Positions 40,353 through 50,269 of a DNA stretch of 64,000 nt are shown here, in pieces. How positions within the stretch are numbered: position 1 is the first letter of the stretch; every line of letters starts with the position of its first letter. The stretch is from Alkalicoccobacillus murimartini. GTDB taxonomy: Bacteria; Bacillota; Bacilli; Bacillales; Bacillaceae_D. Under the pieces are notes generated by a model. The model was given only the letters and a program-made list of their open reading frames with translations. It was not told the DNA's origin and did not search any database. The position numbers and the translations under genes were made by a program. Where the stretch lies: contig NZ_JAUSUA010000001.1 in assembly GCF_030813245.1 (NCBI RefSeq), forward strand, positions 124,001-188,000, given 5' to 3'.

Positions 40353-41444
40353 TTAATATGAAAATGTTACAGTCATGACTTCGGACCGACTACCGATGCG
40401 GAGTGCGGGTCCCCAGAATCCGAATCCTGACGATGTGATGGAGTGCAGCTGATCCTTTTGCAGGTGGCCCCAGTCGTTTTCGTAGATAGCGCTTGTGATA
40501 AAGTTTGCTGGGAACACTTGTCCACGGTGTGTATGTCCTGAGACGATAAGGTCTACGCCGTTTTCTTGCGCTTCTGTAATTTCGCGTGGCTGGTGATCAA
40601 GCATGATGACTGGTAATGAGTCATCGGCCTGGCTCATGAGTTCTTCAATCGATTGTCTATCTTTATCGGTGTAGTCACTTCGTCCGATGATGGTGAGCTG
40701 ATCATTTACAGTTTCTAAGTCGTCCATTAAAAAGTTGAAGCCAATATCTTTAAATTCATCTCTTAATAGATATAGATCTCCACCGTAATAATCATGGTTT
40801 CCTGGTACGGCATAAACACCTAATGGCGGATCGAGCTGTTTCATGGTTTCTGATAGATTATTTGCAAAATAAGGGGAGATACTGTTATCAATGATATCTC
40901 CAGCTAGTAAAATAAGGTCTGGGTCTTCTTGTTGTGCTACATCTATAAATCTTTGCAGGTGGTTTTCGCCAATCACTTCTCCTAAATGAAGGTCGGCCGC
41001 GATTAATAGTTTTAGCTCTTGGCCTTGTGGTTCTTTGTCGGGATTGTTCAGTTCAATGGAATAGTCGCGCACAACAGGGTTCCATGCATTGTAAGAGCCA
41101 TAAATTAAGACAAACGTAAAGATAGCAAGCATTGTGTATCCACTATATATTTTCCATTTTATGTTCTTCTTAGAAAGGAAATAGATTAAATTAATAATTG
41201 GTAAGGCGATACAGCAGTAGCCAAATATGACGAGCCAATAGCCACCAATTAATTGGAGGATACGTGATGATAGAAATATAGATAGGATATAGCCTGAGGC
41301 AAGTAAACAAAACAATACAATATAGGTTTTTTTCCATTTAAATGATAGAGCCGCTTTCGCCCATCTCCAGCCATTGTAGCCGATATAAAAACAGATGGCC
41401 CCATAGAGTGCGAGTGATAAAATTAAACCAAACGTAGAATTCAT
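40353..41444 (-). CDS. membrane-anchored metallophosphoesterase
   Basis: The 363-residue protein has about four N-terminal helices (residues 5-125, e.g. FGLILSLALYGAICFYIGYN and YIVLFCLLASGYILSIFLSS). A calcineurin-type phosphoesterase domain (about 150-363) follows with LLIAADLHLGE, LILLAGDIIDN, VPGNHDYYGG and IVSGHTHRGQVFP, which supply the D-x-H, GD, GNHD and GHTH metal ligands. It resembles the YkuE/YaeI-like lipid-associated phosphodiesterases. AGGAG lies 7 nt before ATG 41444, deciding against the longer frame starting at 41465. Confidence 0.85.
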   Translation of the reverse strand: MNSTFGLILSLALYGAICFYIGYNGWRWAKAALSFKWKKTYIVLFCLLASGYILSIFLSSRILQLIGGYWLVIFGYCCIALPIINLIYFLSKKNIKWKIYSGYTMLAIFTFVLIYGSYNAWNPVVRDYSIELNNPDKEPQGQELKLLIAADLHLGEVIGENHLQRFIDVAQQEDPDLILLAGDIIDNSISPYFANNLSETMKQLDPPLGVYAVPGNHDYYGGDLYLLRDEFKDIGFNFLMDDLETVNDQLTIIGRSDYTDKDRQSIEELMSQADDSLPVIMLDHQPREITEAQENGVDLIVSGHTHRGQVFPANFITSAIYENDWGHLQKDQLHSITSSGFGFWGPALRIGSRSEVMTVTFSY

Positions 41445-41563
41445 AATTATTCTCCTGACATCCATAGATATAGAGCAAAAGCTCGTACCATTTATTATAT
41501 CGAAGGAATGACAAAGAAGAAACGATTGTGAAATATTATATTGAATTAGGTGAGGTGCCTTTT

Positions 41564-41947
41564 ATGAAAGATCATCGTTTTTTGTTTGATATCGCTTTAA
41601 CTACCTTAGGAACGGCTATCCTTTTTTCAATCCTCATGGGCTTTTTCTATCCATTCATTTCGAAAGGGCATTATCCAATGGATTTGGAAACAAATCTAGC
41701 TTTTCTTTGGTTTTTCCTATTTTCTTTCTTTCCACTTTTATTCATTGCACCGATTCATTATCTATCTCTGAAAATAGGGGAATGGGTAGGGCCTCTTTTG
41801 GTGACAATTGTAGCTACCATTCTTGTGACATTTATTAATATTGATTGGGTACTGTTTGAGTTATTCTCTCCTTTTCTTTTAGTGACTCCTGTATTCTGTT
41901 TGCTCTCTAAGTTCGCACGATTTCTAATCATTCGATTTGATGGATGA
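41564..41947 (+). CDS. hypothetical four-helix membrane protein
   Basis: The 127-residue protein has four predicted helices (TTLGTAILFSILMGFFYPFI, LAFLWFFLFSFFPLLFIAP, WVGPLLVTIVATILVTFI and a last one ending LFSPFLLVTPVFCLL). GAGGTG lies 6 nt before the ATG at 41564, which is preferred over the GTG at 41528. No family is recognised. Confidence 0.6.
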   Translation: MKDHRFLFDIALTTLGTAILFSILMGFFYPFISKGHYPMDLETNLAFLWFFLFSFFPLLFIAPIHYLSLKIGEWVGPLLVTIVATILVTFINIDWVLFELFSPFLLVTPVFCLLSKFARFLIIRFDG

Positions 41948-42011
41948 TATAAAATAACGAACAGGAACGAATGTTCTATAATGGAAGGAAAATAAATTGG
42001 AGGTTGAACAG

Positions 42012-42578
42012 ATGAGACCTACGCTTTCAAAAGAATTACGAAGCCTTGATTTTATGAATTATTATTGGCTTAAAGTAGAACTTCAAACATTCTGTCGGGA
42101 AGAAAAGATGAGTGCATCCGGTTCGAAAGCAGAAATAACAGAGAGAATTAATACATATTTAGAAACAGGAACGCGTTTAAAACCAGTGAAGAAACGTAAA
42201 TCTCCATCAACAAATGGACAACGCACTGAATTAACCGTACACACAGTGATTGGTAAAAATCATCGGTGCAGTCAACAGGTTCGAGCGTTTTTTAAATCAA
42301 AGATACCTCCATTTCATTTCTCTGCATACATTCAACGTTATTTTAAAGAACACCCTGAACAAACATATCAAGATGTCATAGACGCGTGGGTTCAAGAAGA
42401 GCAACGTAAAAAAGATCCACACTATAAAAAAGAGATTGGTTCACAATTTGAATACAATCAGTTTACTCGTGATTTTTTCGCGGATCCGGCAAACAAATCT
42501 AAAACAAGAAAAGATGCGATTGATTCATGGAATAAGATTAAAGTACTACCAGGTAGTAATGCATACAGATCAAATTAA
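42012..42578 (+). CDS. SAP and DUF6434 domain protein
   Basis: The 188-residue basic protein has an N-terminal SAP-like helix-loop-helix (YYWLKVELQTFCREEKMSAS followed by GSKAEITERINTYL, about 17-52), which binds nucleic acid. The C-terminal half carries the conserved RAFFKSKIPPFHFSAYIQRY and KDAIDSWNKIK of the DUF6434 group, where W-x-E/K elements repeat. GGAGG lies about 9 nt before the ATG at 42012. It is probably a DNA- or RNA-associated cytoplasmic protein of unknown role. Confidence 0.65.
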   Translation: MRPTLSKELRSLDFMNYYWLKVELQTFCREEKMSASGSKAEITERINTYLETGTRLKPVKKRKSPSTNGQRTELTVHTVIGKNHRCSQQVRAFFKSKIPPFHFSAYIQRYFKEHPEQTYQDVIDAWVQEEQRKKDPHYKKEIGSQFEYNQFTRDFFADPANKSKTRKDAIDSWNKIKVLPGSNAYRSN

Positions 42579-42629
42579 TTCACAAGTGTCCCGTTTTTTT
42601 ATGTGAGTTTCTCTATAATCAACAAAAAG

Positions 42630-42659
42630 TAGAGTGCTAAAAGACAAGCACTCTATTTT
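42630..42659 (+). terminator. rho-independent terminator
   Basis: TAGAGTGCT (42630-42638) pairs perfectly with AGCACTCTA (42647-42655), followed by TTTT. Confidence 0.7.
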
Positions 42660-42704
42660 ACTGTGTAAAATTCAAAATTTTAGTTCATTTGCAAAGCTAA
42701 GTGA

Positions 42705-42734
42705 TTGTCTTTAAGAAAATTCTACCGGTATAAT
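42705..42734 (+). promoter_or_regulatory. promoter of the rap-phr pair
   Basis: TTGTCT (42705-42710) and a perfect TATAAT (42729-42734) are 18 bp apart, 20 bp before the Rap start codon. Confidence 0.55.
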
Positions 42735-42754
42735 AGACATAGGGAGGTGGTTGT

Positions 42755-43831
42755 TTGAGAACAGCAATTTCAGCTGCTGAGGTTGGGGCAAAATGTGCAG
42801 ATTGGTATAGCTTGATGATTGCTAGAGATATAGAAAAATCAATTGCTATAAAGCAAGAAATTTCGATGCTGCTATCAAATATGGAACAGAGTGATAAGGT
42901 TTTGGCTTATTATTCATTGCTGGAATTTAGACATCAGTTGCTGTTAGAAGAAAACCAAAGTCATGGTAATGGACCTGCTATTATGACGATGAGTCAATCA
43001 GACCCCTTTTTAGAGTTTCTTTTTTATTTTATGAATGGTCAACATGAATTTTATAAAAATCGATTTAAGGCCGCTATCCGACTGTATGTTAAAGCGGAAA
43101 ATTTATTAGAACACGTGACAGATAATTATGAACGTGCTGAGTTTTATCAACGGATTGCAGAAGGTTATTATCACATTAATCAATATACATTTGCTGTTTC
43201 TTATTTGGAACTAGCGTTAAATATCTTTAAAATGGACGAGTCCTACCAAGAGAAAGTCCTGTATGCGGAACTAGTCTTAGCGGCGATAGATACAGAGATT
43301 AATCGTTTTACTGAAGCAGAAGCTAGATATCAACGAATCCGAAAAGAATCTATAGATAGACCCTTTGCTCATTCCTTAATTGTAAGAGGGATAGGATTAA
43401 ACAGGCTTAGACAAAATCTTCAGGAAGAGGCAAAAGAATATATGGAACTTGCGCTCTCTATACCTGACCACGCAAGCTCGGTCGTGGGTTTAAAAACAAA
43501 AGCTGATTTATCTTTTATTAAGCTGAGACTTGGCGAGACGGGAGCAATAGATCTCCTTGCTGAAGCAGAACAATTAGCATGTGAGAGAGGGAACATCGAG
43601 TACCAGGCTAGATGTTTAATCTGCAGACATCTTCATGTGGATTTTGATCAGACTAAAGTGGACCGAGGCATACAAATGCTTCAAGAGGAAGAGTTATATT
43701 TTGACGCAGCTGAAGTATGCGAAGAAATATCAAGATTTTACGAAAAAGAAGGAAAGTACAATCTTGCGTTGAATTATATGAAAATAGCTCGTGATATGAA
43801 TGTTCTTCAATTTACTTTGGGGAGTGATTAG
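42755..43831 (+). CDS. Rap-family TPR regulator with downstream phr
   Basis: The 358-residue protein shares the layout of the Rap protein at 18259: N-terminal helix bundle (AKCADWYSLMIARDIEKSIA, about 12-31) and TPR superhelix (AEFYQRIAEGYYHINQYTFA, HSLIVRGIGLNRLRQNLQEE, FYEKEGKYNLALNYMKIARD). Rap proteins dephosphorylate Spo0F~P or sequester response regulators such as ComA and DegU. GGGAGG lies 7 nt before the TTG start at 42755. A Phr peptide gene follows within 3 nt of the stop, which is the classic rap-phr arrangement of quorum control in Bacillus. Confidence 0.85.
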   Translation: MRTAISAAEVGAKCADWYSLMIARDIEKSIAIKQEISMLLSNMEQSDKVLAYYSLLEFRHQLLLEENQSHGNGPAIMTMSQSDPFLEFLFYFMNGQHEFYKNRFKAAIRLYVKAENLLEHVTDNYERAEFYQRIAEGYYHINQYTFAVSYLELALNIFKMDESYQEKVLYAELVLAAIDTEINRFTEAEARYQRIRKESIDRPFAHSLIVRGIGLNRLRQNLQEEAKEYMELALSIPDHASSVVGLKTKADLSFIKLRLGETGAIDLLAEAEQLACERGNIEYQARCLICRHLHVDFDQTKVDRGIQMLQEEELYFDAAEVCEEISRFYEKEGKYNLALNYMKIARDMNVLQFTLGSD

Positions 43832-43833
43832 CA

Positions 43834-43983
43834 ATAAAGAAATGGATGATTACACTTAGTGTAGCCATTGTGTTAATCAGTATTTCATCAGGATTCTCTC
43901 ATCGTGCACAGGCTACAGATGGCAAAACAGTTAGTGAGTACACGACATCGGGGAAAGTTGACACCGGAAGAGGGAAACCATAA
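43834..43983 (+). CDS. Phr signalling peptide precursor, apparent AUA start
   Basis: The frame encodes 49 residues: a basic start (IKKWMITLS), a hydrophobic secretory segment (VAIVLISISSGFS, cleavage near HRAQA), a polar pro-region, and the C-terminus TGRGKP. This is the layout of Phr precursors, which are exported and cut to a pentapeptide; GRGKP has the basic second residue common in Phr peptides such as ERGMT. GGGGAG sits 9 nt before ATA 43834 inside the end of the rap gene. The first ATG (43846) lacks a ribosome site and would drop the two Lys of the signal peptide. The peptide presumably inhibits the upstream Rap. Confidence 0.65.
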   Translation: MKKWMITLSVAIVLISISSGFSHRAQATDGKTVSEYTTSGKVDTGRGKP

Positions 43984-44012
43984 AGAGAAAACGAGCGAAT
44001 ATCATGTGTAGA

Positions 44013-44037
44013 CGTCCCTATGTGGACGCTTTTTTTT
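44013..44037 (+). terminator. terminator of rap-phr
   Basis: CGTCC (44013-44017) pairs with GGACG (44024-44028), followed by CT and a run of eight T. The stem is short but the T-run is strong. Confidence 0.6.
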
Positions 44038-44047
44038 GTTTCTTCAT

Positions 44048-44302
44048 CTACTTACGTTTGTCTTCTTTCTCTAATTCGATTTGTGCTTTTGCCCTTATAT
44101 AATTAATGCGCAAGCGCCAAGTAAGAAGTGTTATGGCTAGAATGGAAACAATAATTTTTACTGGGAGATTCCAATTTCCACCGGGGATAACAAAGATGAG
44201 AATGATGAATAAAAGGACAAAGGGAACCAAAATTAAGGTTCGGAAGTAGCGTTCTTTAGGCTGGAGAGTCATCAGGGCATTTGCTTGATCACGTTTGAAC
44301 AT
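44048..44302 (-). CDS. small hypothetical membrane protein
   Basis: The 84-residue protein has two helices (LILVPFVLLFIILIFVIPGG and VKIIVSILAITLLTWRLRI) and a charged C-terminus (AQIELEKEDKRK). AAAGGAG lies before the ATG at 44302. It is divergent from ruvA. No family is recognised. Confidence 0.6.
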   Translation of the reverse strand: MFKRDQANALMTLQPKERYFRTLILVPFVLLFIILIFVIPGGNWNLPVKIIVSILAITLLTWRLRINYIRAKAQIELEKEDKRK

Positions 44303-44392
44303 GGTGAATTCTCCTTTCTTTGACTATAATCTTCCATACCCCGAATGAAGAGGCTTTACACATGATTTCGGTGTGACCGGGTTCGGTTGATG

Positions 44393-44401
44393 TGCTAAAA
44401 T
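44393..44401 (+). promoter_or_regulatory. extended -10 promoter of ruvA
   Basis: TGCTAAAAT fits the extended -10 type 35 nt before the ruvA start. A GTTCG half-site of the LexA box lies just downstream (44412-44416), but its left half is poor, so SOS control is only possible. Confidence 0.4.
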
Positions 44402-44435
44402 AGAAATAAATGTTCGCATGAGAGAGGTTATTCGT

Positions 44436-45047
44436 TTGATTGATTATGTAAAAGGTAAACTTGAGTCAATAGATACACAATACGTGGTGGTGGATCATCA
44501 CGGTTTAGGCTATCAATTATTTTGTCCAAACCCGTATATCTACCAGCATGAGCTACATAAAGACATCCAAATTTTTACCCATCACTATGTGCGTGAGGAT
44601 CAAATTCGTCTATTTGGCTTCCCGACACGTAAGGATCGAGCGTTATTTGAGAAATTGTTAAATGTCTCAGGCATTGGTCCAAAAGGGGCGCTAGCGATCT
44701 GTGCTTCTGGTCAACCAGAGCATGTGGTGGCAGCCATCGAACAAGAAGATGAAGCGCTTTTAACTCGGTTTCCTGGAGTTGGTAAAAAAACGGCAAGACA
44801 AATAATTTTGGATTTGAAGGGTAAACTAACTGACTTTGCGGGAGACGAGATCCCATCAGCGGAGCCAACATTATTCTCTCCTTACGTAGAATCACAAACA
44901 GATGCGTTGGATGAAGCGTTTGAAGCGTTACGTGCACTTGGATATGTGGAGAAAGAATTGAAGAAGGTTCGTCCAAAGCTAGAGGAAGAGAAGCTTGAGA
45001 TAGATGGCTATATTAAGAAGGCGCTTCAGCTTCTGCTTAAGCGTTAA
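44436..45047 (+). CDS. ruvA: Holliday junction branch migration protein RuvA
   Basis: With the TTG start at 44436 (GAGAGG 8 nt upstream) the protein has 203 residues, the usual RuvA length. Domain I is the OB-fold ([20 protein letters not shown]). Domain II carries the two helix-hairpin-helix motifs ([19 protein letters not shown] and [20 protein letters not shown]). Domain III (about 155-203) binds RuvB. RuvA tetramers hold the four-way junction for RuvB-driven migration in recombinational repair. The gene is followed by ruvB after 18 nt. A frame start at 44418 is also open but lacks a ribosome site. Confidence 0.95.
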   Translation: MIDYVKGKLESIDTQYVVVDHHGLGYQLFCPNPYIYQHELHKDIQIFTHHYVREDQIRLFGFPTRKDRALFEKLLNVSGIGPKGALAICASGQPEHVVAAIEQEDEALLTRFPGVGKKTARQIILDLKGKLTDFAGDEIPSAEPTLFSPYVESQTDALDEAFEALRALGYVEKELKKVRPKLEEEKLEIDGYIKKALQLLLKR

Positions 45048-45065
45048 GGAAAGGCGGGTTATCAC

Positions 45066-46067
45066 ATGGAAGAGCGTTTGGTTTCAGCGGAGAGCCAGCC
45101 AATGGAGGATTCGATTGAAAGTGGCATTCGTCCATTAAGCTTTAGCCAGTATATTGGCCAAGAGAAGGTTAAACGGAATTTAGAAGTGTATATTCAAGCA
45201 GCTAAAATGCGTGAGGAAAGTCTTGATCATGTGTTACTACATGGGCCTCCGGGTTTAGGGAAAACAACGCTATCCGCCATTATTGCCTCGGAAATGGGGG
45301 TACAGATGCGTACAACATCAGGACCTGCAATCGAGCGACCGGGTGATCTAGCGGCAATTTTAACTGCTTTAGAACCAGGAGATGTCTTATTTATTGATGA
45401 GATTCATCGACTTAATCGGACGGTAGAAGAGGTCCTGTATCCAGCGATGGAGGATTTTTGTTTAGATATCGTCATTGGTCAAGGGCCGACTGCACGATCT
45501 GTAAGGCTTGATTTACCGCCTTTTACACTCGTTGGGGCGACTACGCGTGCAGGCATGATCTCAGCTCCGCTTCGTGATCGTTTTGGAGTAATGGAGCGGC
45601 TTGAATATTACAATGAGCAGGAATTAGCTGATATCATTCGACGTACGGCGGATATTTTTGCAACAGAACTAGAAGAAGGTGCCGCAGAAGAATTATCACG
45701 TCGAGCCAGAGGCACACCCCGGATTGCAAACCGGTTGCTGAAGCGTGTTCGTGATTTTGCGCAGGTAGAAGCTGAAGGCGTGATTACGTATCAGTTAGCA
45801 GCAGGAGCGCTTGAGAGGCTGCAGGTTGATCGACTTGGATTAGACCATATAGATGATAAGCTTCTTCGTGGCATGATAGAGAAGTTTCGTGGTGGCCCTG
45901 TGGGTCTCGATACGATTGCTGCTACTATTGGTGAGGCGTCAGACACGATTGAGGACTTGTATGAACCTTATCTTCTTCAGATTGGTTTTATTCAACGAAC
46001 TCCTCGCGGTCGGGTTGTCACGCATGCCTGTTATGAGCACTTTCAATTAGAGGTTCCGAAGTCATGA
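45066..46067 (+). CDS. ruvB: Holliday junction helicase RuvB
   Basis: The 333-residue AAA+ ATPase shows the RuvB start [18 protein letters not shown], Walker [17 protein letters not shown], Walker [11 protein letters not shown], sensor 1 [20 protein letters not shown] with the arginine finger, and a C-terminal winged helix ([19 protein letters not shown]). It pumps DNA through the RuvA-bound junction. Translation is coupled to the next gene by a 4-nt overlap (ATGA). Confidence 0.97.
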   Translation: MEERLVSAESQPMEDSIESGIRPLSFSQYIGQEKVKRNLEVYIQAAKMREESLDHVLLHGPPGLGKTTLSAIIASEMGVQMRTTSGPAIERPGDLAAILTALEPGDVLFIDEIHRLNRTVEEVLYPAMEDFCLDIVIGQGPTARSVRLDLPPFTLVGATTRAGMISAPLRDRFGVMERLEYYNEQELADIIRRTADIFATELEEGAAEELSRRARGTPRIANRLLKRVRDFAQVEAEGVITYQLAAGALERLQVDRLGLDHIDDKLLRGMIEKFRGGPVGLDTIAATIGEASDTIEDLYEPYLLQIGFIQRTPRGRVVTHACYEHFQLEVPKS

Positions 46068-46276
46068 GTGAGATTCCAAAGCTACTCATTATCGGCGGAC
46101 TGGTTTTAATTGTGGTTGGTTTATTATGGCATTTTGGTGGTCGGTTCTTGCCGATTGGTCGATTACCAGGTGATATTGTCATAAAACGAGAGAATATGAC
46201 GTTTTATTTTCCACTCATGACATCCATTATTGTGAGTGTGGTGCTTAGTTTGCTTCTATTATTATTTCGACGTTGA
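46064..46276 (+). CDS. DUF2905 family membrane protein
   Basis: The 70-residue protein has two helices ([20 protein letters not shown] and [18 protein letters not shown]) joined by the conserved loop [20 protein letters not shown] of DUF2905. It overlaps ruvB by 4 nt. Such proteins often follow ruvB in Bacillaceae. Function unknown. Confidence 0.8.
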   Translation: MSEIPKLLIIGGLVLIVVGLLWHFGGRFLPIGRLPGDIVIKRENMTFYFPLMTSIIVSVVLSLLLLLFRR

Positions 46277-46354
46277 GTGCTTGATTTGAAGGGGCAAGTC
46301 CGTTATTCTAATTAAGGACTTACGTAAGATGACAAAAAAAGGTGACGTATAGAT

Positions 46355-47380
46355 ATGAACGTAGAGGATTTTGATTTTGACTTACCAGAAAAATTAATTG
46401 CGCAGACGCCGCTTCTTGATCGAACGGCGTCTCGTTTGCTTGTTCTTGATAAGCAAACAGGTGAAATCGAGGATCGATTTTTTTCATCGATTGAAGCCGA
46501 GCTTGAGTCAGGAGATTGTTTGGTCATTAACGATACCCGAGTCATGCCAGCTCGCCTTCATGGAGAAAAACAGGAAACAGGTGCGGCGATTGAGCTATTG
46601 TTACTTAAGCAGATCGAGGGAGATCGTTGGGAAACACTAGCTAAGCCAGCTAAGCGTGTAAAACTTGGAACGGTTGTAGAATTTGGTGGAGGTCTGTTAA
46701 AGGCGACTTGTGTAGCTGAAGGAGAACAGGGCGGTCGTGAGTTTGAAATGCATTACGAAGGCATTTTTCATGAGGTTCTTGATCAGTTGGGTGAGATGCC
46801 CCTTCCTCCATATATTAAAGAGACTTTAGATGATCGGGAACGGTATCAGACGGTCTATTCTAAGCATATTGGATCTGCAGCAGCGCCAACAGCAGGTTTG
46901 CATTTTACAGAGGAATTACTTGATCGATTAAAGAATAAGGGTGTGGTGGTTGCCCCGATAACACTTCATGTTGGTCTTGGAACATTCAGACCAGTAAGTG
47001 TGGATACGATTGAAACCCATCAGATGCACTCTGAATTTTATCAAATGAGTGCAGAAACAGCTTCTGTTTTGCAGGAGACACGTAATCGTGGTGGTCGTAT
47101 TATTGCAGTAGGAACCACTTCGGCGCGTACTCTTGAGACAATTGCTTCGGCTCATGTCGAATTTAAAGAGGCTTCAGGCTGGACTGATATTTTTATCTAT
47201 CCAGGGTATTCATTCAAAGCTGTAGATGCCTTGATTACAAACTTCCATTTGCCAAAGTCTACGTTAGTTATGCTTGTTAGTGCTTTAGGTGGAAGAGAGG
47301 CAATACTCAGTGCGTATGCACATGCCGTTCAAGAGAATTATCGCTTTTTTAGTTTTGGCGATGCCATGCTGATTAAGTAA
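46355..47380 (+). CDS. queA: S-adenosylmethionine:tRNA ribosyltransferase-isomerase QueA
   Basis: The 341-residue protein shows [20 protein letters not shown] (about 8-27), the [20 protein letters not shown] block, [11 protein letters not shown] and the signature [20 protein letters not shown] (about 169-188). The end has VTTSARTLE-type and [20 protein letters not shown] segments. QueA converts preQ1 at tRNA position 34 to epoxyqueuosine using SAM. It is followed by tgt after 18 nt, as usual. Confidence 0.97.
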   Translation: MNVEDFDFDLPEKLIAQTPLLDRTASRLLVLDKQTGEIEDRFFSSIEAELESGDCLVINDTRVMPARLHGEKQETGAAIELLLLKQIEGDRWETLAKPAKRVKLGTVVEFGGGLLKATCVAEGEQGGREFEMHYEGIFHEVLDQLGEMPLPPYIKETLDDRERYQTVYSKHIGSAAAPTAGLHFTEELLDRLKNKGVVVAPITLHVGLGTFRPVSVDTIETHQMHSEFYQMSAETASVLQETRNRGGRIIAVGTTSARTLETIASAHVEFKEASGWTDIFIYPGYSFKAVDALITNFHLPKSTLVMLVSALGGREAILSAYAHAVQENYRFFSFGDAMLIK

Positions 47381-48538
<1,158 letters not shown>

Positions 48539-48629
48539 TTGCGAATTTGTGAAACAGATGATAGCCATATCGACTTTTGTGAGCGATGCAAGCTGACATC
48601 TTGGTACACCAGAGAGGGGGGAATTATAA

Positions 48630-48887
48630 ATGGAACTAGCACCATTACTATCCATTGTTCTGATGATTGTTGTCTTCTACTTTTTCTTGATTAGACCACA
48701 ACAAAAACGTCAGAAACAAGTACGCGAAATGCACAGCTCATTGCAGCGTGGAGATAAGATTGTGACAATCGGAGGGCTTCACGGAACGATTGATGCGATT
48801 GATGAGGATACAGTAATCCTTTTAGTAAATGACAACCGCAAACTAACATTTGATCGTGCATCAGTACGTGATATTGTAAAAGACTAA
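48630..48887 (+). CDS. yajC: preprotein translocase subunit YajC
   Basis: The 85-residue protein has one N-terminal helix (LLSIVLMIVVFYFFLIRPQQ, about 5-24), the conserved RPQQKRQKQ, and LQRGDKIVTIGGLHGTIDAI. YajC joins SecDF at the Sec translocon. AGAGAGGGGGG precedes the ATG. A long bidirectional terminator follows. Confidence 0.95.
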   Translation: MELAPLLSIVLMIVVFYFFLIRPQQKRQKQVREMHSSLQRGDKIVTIGGLHGTIDAIDEDTVILLVNDNRKLTFDRASVRDIVKD

Positions 48888-48894
48888 TAATAAG

Positions 48895-48932
48895 AAAAAA
48901 CACAAATCGGAGCTCCGATTTGTGTTTTTTTT
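48895..48932. terminator. bidirectional terminator
   Basis: A near-perfect palindrome centred at 48912/48913 (AAATCGGAG/CTCCGATTT core) has an A-run on the left and a T-run on the right. It closes yajC and the convergent yrzE-type gene. Confidence 0.9.
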
Positions 48933-49305
48933 AGGATTTCATCAAATTAACCCCAATCATACCGCCAATGGCTCCTGTTAGCAGGTACCCTCCATGAAGT
49001 AAATATTGTGAAGATGTAAAGACTTCGTTATAGCCTAAGGTCGAGACAACATAGGCGATGGCGGTGAAGAGCAGTGCAGTTAAGCCTCCAGCAATCCATC
49101 CTTTTGTTTTGGCTTTTGCTCCTGATACAAACCCTCCAATAAATAAGCATAAAAAAGATAAAAATGTGATTAACCATTTAATTGATTGTTCTGTATAGCT
49201 TGTCAGGCTCAAAAAACTGGCCAATAATAAGCTTGCTAATATGGCTCCTGACATAATCACAACTAACCCAGTAAATACGGCTGGAACAAATGCACGATTA
49301 CTCAA
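48931..49305 (-). CDS. yrzE: TIGR04086 family membrane protein (YrzE-like)
   Basis: The 124-residue protein has four hydrophobic helices (AVFTGLVVIMSGAILASLLL, WLITFLSFLCLFIGGFVSGA, GWIAGGLTALLFTAIAYVV and the last GGYLLTGAIGGMIGVNLM), with the conserved GGFVSGAKAKTKGWIAGGLT. It is in the same place as B. subtilis yrzE between yrbF (yajC) and spoVB. TTG at 49305 follows AAGGAGGG by 8 nt. Function unknown. Confidence 0.75.
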   Translation of the reverse strand: MSNRAFVPAVFTGLVVIMSGAILASLLLASFLSLTSYTEQSIKWLITFLSFLCLFIGGFVSGAKAKTKGWIAGGLTALLFTAIAYVVSTLGYNEVFTSSQYLLHGGYLLTGAIGGMIGVNLMKS

Positions 49306-49463
49306 CTGAGAGCCCTCCTTTTTAAAAATAGCCTATTGATTTGAATATATTCAAGCTTGGCTCACGTTAGAATCGCTTTATGTAATTATTGTTTACTGGA
49401 AGATGCTACATCTAATGCATTAAGTAAAACGGGGAACAGTATGTGTGAGAGGAGGTATGCCAA

Positions 49464-49910
49464 ATGCTGATAGAAGGTACAAGGGCCTTGGCCATTTTTG
49501 GCACGCTTATCTTGTTCCAGAAGGTGGCACGCCCTAATACGATACAACCCTTATTAATACTTGGCTTCACACTGTTTATTTTAATTTCAGGTCCTATTTT
49601 GCGAACACAACACAATAGCGTGATGATGATGATTGTCATTCTTGCCTGTTTCATTTTTTTGATGATTGTTAAAGAACTGCGCCAGCAAGCAGCTGTAGAG
49701 CTTAATGAAACCATAACCTCAGAACCCCAACCTCTTCCTGTCATAATGGATGGAGAGATACAATATTCCCAACTGGAAGAACTTCAACAAAATGAATTTT
49801 GGCTTCGCCGGCAAATACGCGATCTCGGTTATAGAGATATTAAACGAATCTCCTACTGTAGTGTAAGAGGAGATCAATTATTTTATATAGATGTCATGGA
49901 CAAGAAATAG
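49464..49910 (+). CDS. yrbG: DUF421 family membrane protein (YrbG-like)
   Basis: The 148-residue protein has two to three N-terminal helices and then the cytoplasmic DUF421/YetF-type domain, with PLPVIMDGEIQYSQLEELQQ, NEFWLRRQIRDLGYRDIKRI and DQLFYIDVMD. Position and domain agree with YrbG in the ruvB-spoVB interval of B. subtilis. It is short because the family's full-length members carry an extra region. GAGAGGAGG precedes the ATG. Function unknown. Confidence 0.75.
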   Translation: MLIEGTRALAIFGTLILFQKVARPNTIQPLLILGFTLFILISGPILRTQHNSVMMMIVILACFIFLMIVKELRQQAAVELNETITSEPQPLPVIMDGEIQYSQLEELQQNEFWLRRQIRDLGYRDIKRISYCSVRGDQLFYIDVMDKK

Positions 49911-49936
49911 GTATATGTAGGAGGTTAAAAGCTTAT

Positions 49937-49964
49937 ACCACAAACCCTCGGGTCCCATATGCTA
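49937..49964 (+). promoter_or_regulatory. candidate sigma-K promoter
   Basis: CATATGCTA (49956-49964) matches the sigma-K -10 consensus CATANNNTA, and ACC at 49937-49939 gives a -35 at the usual 16-17 bp. It lies 32 bp before a Gly/Tyr-rich small gene, which would fit late mother-cell (coat) expression. No sigma-A alternative is seen there. Confidence 0.4.
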
Positions 49965-49995
49965 CTCATGAACGCTGAAAATGAGGAGGGGAAAT

Positions 49996-50262
49996 ATGGG
50001 ATCATCACTATACCAACAATGCTGCAACTATAAAGGACGTTACATTAATATTCAGCATAAAAATGGTCAGAGCTACTACGGACGAGTAGTAGAAGTCGAT
50101 GACAGACACGTATACGTCGACATGGGTCGAAATGGTGGCGGAAGAGGCTTTGGTTACGGTGGAGGATATGGCTACTACGGCGGCTATGGCTCAAACGTCG
50201 TACCATTTGCATTTGGTGCCATTGCAGGACTTGCGTTAGCCGGAGCCTTTTTCTTCTGGTAG
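49996..50262 (+). CDS. Gly/Tyr-rich small membrane protein, possible spore coat component
   Basis: The 88-residue protein has a Sm-like beta segment (YINIQHKNGQSYYGRVVEV, about 16-34), a Gly/Tyr-rich stretch (GRGFGYGGGYGYYGGYGSN, about 49-67) and a C-terminal hydrophobic helix (VPFAFGAIAGLALAGAFFFW). GAGGAGGGG precedes the ATG at 49996. Gly/Tyr-rich sequences are typical of coat and exosporium proteins, and a sigma-K-like promoter lies upstream. The coat assignment is inference. Confidence 0.6.
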   Translation: MGSSLYQQCCNYKGRYINIQHKNGQSYYGRVVEVDDRHVYVDMGRNGGGRGFGYGGGYGYYGGYGSNVVPFAFGAIAGLALAGAFFFW

Positions 50263-50269
50263 ACGTATC

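Noticed and set aside
44403-44416. LexA box at ruvA
   Set aside because: The right half GTTCG is perfect, but the left half matches CGAAC at only two of five positions, so it is not listed as a site.
50184-50269. C-terminal extension of the NERD gene
   Set aside because: It results from reading on after the frameshift; the conserved C-terminal region is in the other frame and stops at 50270.
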